Of a stretch of DNA of 6,106 bases, positions 5,393 to 6,106 are shown piece after piece (position 1 is the stretch's first letter; each line of letters begins with the position of its first letter). The translations under genes and the position numbers were made by a program. This DNA is from Paracoccaceae bacterium. Its GTDB lineage: Bacteria; Pseudomonadota; Alphaproteobacteria; Rhodobacterales; Rhodobacteraceae. The notes under the pieces are model-generated. The model was not told where the DNA came from. It did not search any database and saw only the letters and a program-made list of their open reading frames with translations. The stretch spans positions 1 to 6,106 of the forward strand of contig JAGLUD010000402.1 of assembly GCA_023134935.1 (NCBI GenBank), in the 5' to 3' direction.

Positions 5393-6106
5393 AGCGTTTC
5401 GCGCCTTTTCTATTCACACTTATGCTACCGGCTTCGGCATTCGCCCAAACCGTTGCCGTCGTTTCGGGCGAACATGAGGGGTATACTCGGTTGGTGTTCA
5501 CTATCGCCCCCGATCGTGAATGGAGCCTGATCACCGAGGCGACCTCAGCTACGCTGGTCTTTCCAGCACAAATTCTTGAATTTAGGGATGGCGGCGTCTT
5601 TGACCGCATCCCCAAGACACGACTGGTTTCCACGCATTCAGAACAAGACGAAGAGGCCGCAGTATATAGGATGACCTTGGGTTGCGATTGCGAGGTTGGA
5701 GCTTATCGTTATCAGGACGCATACATTATCGTCGACATCACCGACCGAGCCGAAACGTTTGTCACTGCCGCCCACTTCGCGCCAATACTGGGTGGAACGA
5801 CCCTGCCGGATGGCAGTTACAATCCTCCAGAATTTGTACCGTGGATTTCGCCACGGGCCCCTTATTATGTAAGTAGCTCGCACCGCGTGAATTTCCCGGC
5901 GCAAACGAATGGCGTTGGACTTACCCCAACGCAGACCCCCGACGCTCCTCCAAACGCATCGCATACCGATGTGCTTCAACGCATCAAAGGCGTGGCAACA
6001 ACGGAGGTGCGCGAGCTTGATCAAGAAATGCAAGCGGCCATTGATGTGTCGCGAAACAGTCTGCTACTACAGTTGACGCTTGCCGTCGATCAAGGATTGC
6101 TTGACC
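5389..6106 (+). CDS. Secreted protein of unknown function coupled to motA (3' end beyond window)
   Basis: I translated this gene by hand: it has no stop up to the window edge, giving at least 239 codons. The ATG (5389-5391) overlaps the motA stop (ATGA), so the two are translationally coupled. Residues 1-19 are a clear signal peptide (KR, hydrophobic core, cleavage after AFA at 19). Residues 20-120 look rich in beta strands, with GEHEGYTRLVFTIAPDREW (27-45), VFDRIPKTRL (70-79), a CDC motif (C99, C101) and YIIVDITD (112-119). The alternation of TRLVF and IIVDI strands resembles AMIN-type domains, but this is weak. A Pro/Ser/Thr-rich linker (about 140-190) and a helical region with LQRIKGVATTEVRELDQEM follow. 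It is not MotB: there is no N-terminal TM with a conserved Asp and no OmpA-like domain in the visible part. I do not recognise a characterised family; a periplasmic motor partner is plausible from context. Confidence 0.85.
   Translation, partial: MKRFAPFLFTLMLPASAFAQTVAVVSGEHEGYTRLVFTIAPDREWSLITEATSATLVFPAQILEFRDGGVFDRIPKTRLVSTHSEQDEEAAVYRMTLGCDCEVGAYRYQDAYIIVDITDRAETFVTAAHFAPILGGTTLPDGSYNPPEFVPWISPRAPYYVSSSHRVNFPAQTNGVGLTPTQTPDAPPNASHTDVLQRIKGVATTEVRELDQEMQAAIDVSRNSLLLQLTLAVDQGLLD

Noticed and set aside
5079..5633. 184-codon minus-strand open frame opposite motA and the next gene
   Set aside because: It spans the antisense of two genes with strong evidence and its translation has no recognisable features.
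5638..6033. 131-codon minus-strand frame near the right edge
   Set aside because: The plus strand here is a continuous frame with a signal peptide and ATGA coupling to motA; the minus-strand frame is a shadow of it.

Overview
The window is part of a chromosomal flagellar gene cluster from an alphaproteobacterium, most likely a member of the Rhodobacterales (Roseobacter-like). I infer this from three things: the gene set (a DUF6468-type protein and a MotE-like protein between fliL and motA), CtrA-type TTAA-N7-TTAA motifs, and a moderate GC content. I recognise this gene order from family knowledge and did not search a database. I see no insertion sequence, tRNA, rRNA, CRISPR array or sign of recent transfer, and base composition looks even across the window.

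The left half (1-2838) is on the minus strand. In transcription order it reads fliF (MS-ring), fliH (export ATPase regulator), fliN (C-ring/export docking protein) and fliP (export-gate membrane protein, cut off by the left edge). All junctions overlap: TGATG between fliF and fliH, and 11 bp each at fliH/fliN and fliN/fliP. This indicates one translationally coupled operon. No fliG, fliI or fliM lies between them, so those partners must be elsewhere.

A 140-bp divergent intergenic region (2839-2978) separates the two operons. It carries an AT-rich CtrA-like site (TTAA-N7-TTAG).

The right half (2979-6106) is on the plus strand: fliL, a small membrane-anchored DUF6468-like protein, a MotE-like protein, motA, and a secreted protein of unknown function that runs off the right edge. 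The last gene is open at its 3' end and starts inside the motA stop codon (ATGA). An 85-bp gap before motA holds a second CtrA-like site (TTAG-N7-TTAACC), so motA may have its own promoter. The theme of this operon is stator assembly and function: FliL supports the stator around the motor, MotA is the stator ring, and MotE-like proteins are periplasmic helpers. motB is not next to motA.

The window is mostly a well-known system. The parts most worth a second look are the unknown secreted protein coupled to motA, a strong 14-bp hairpin inside fliL, and the three CtrA-like sites, including one perfect copy inside fliF.
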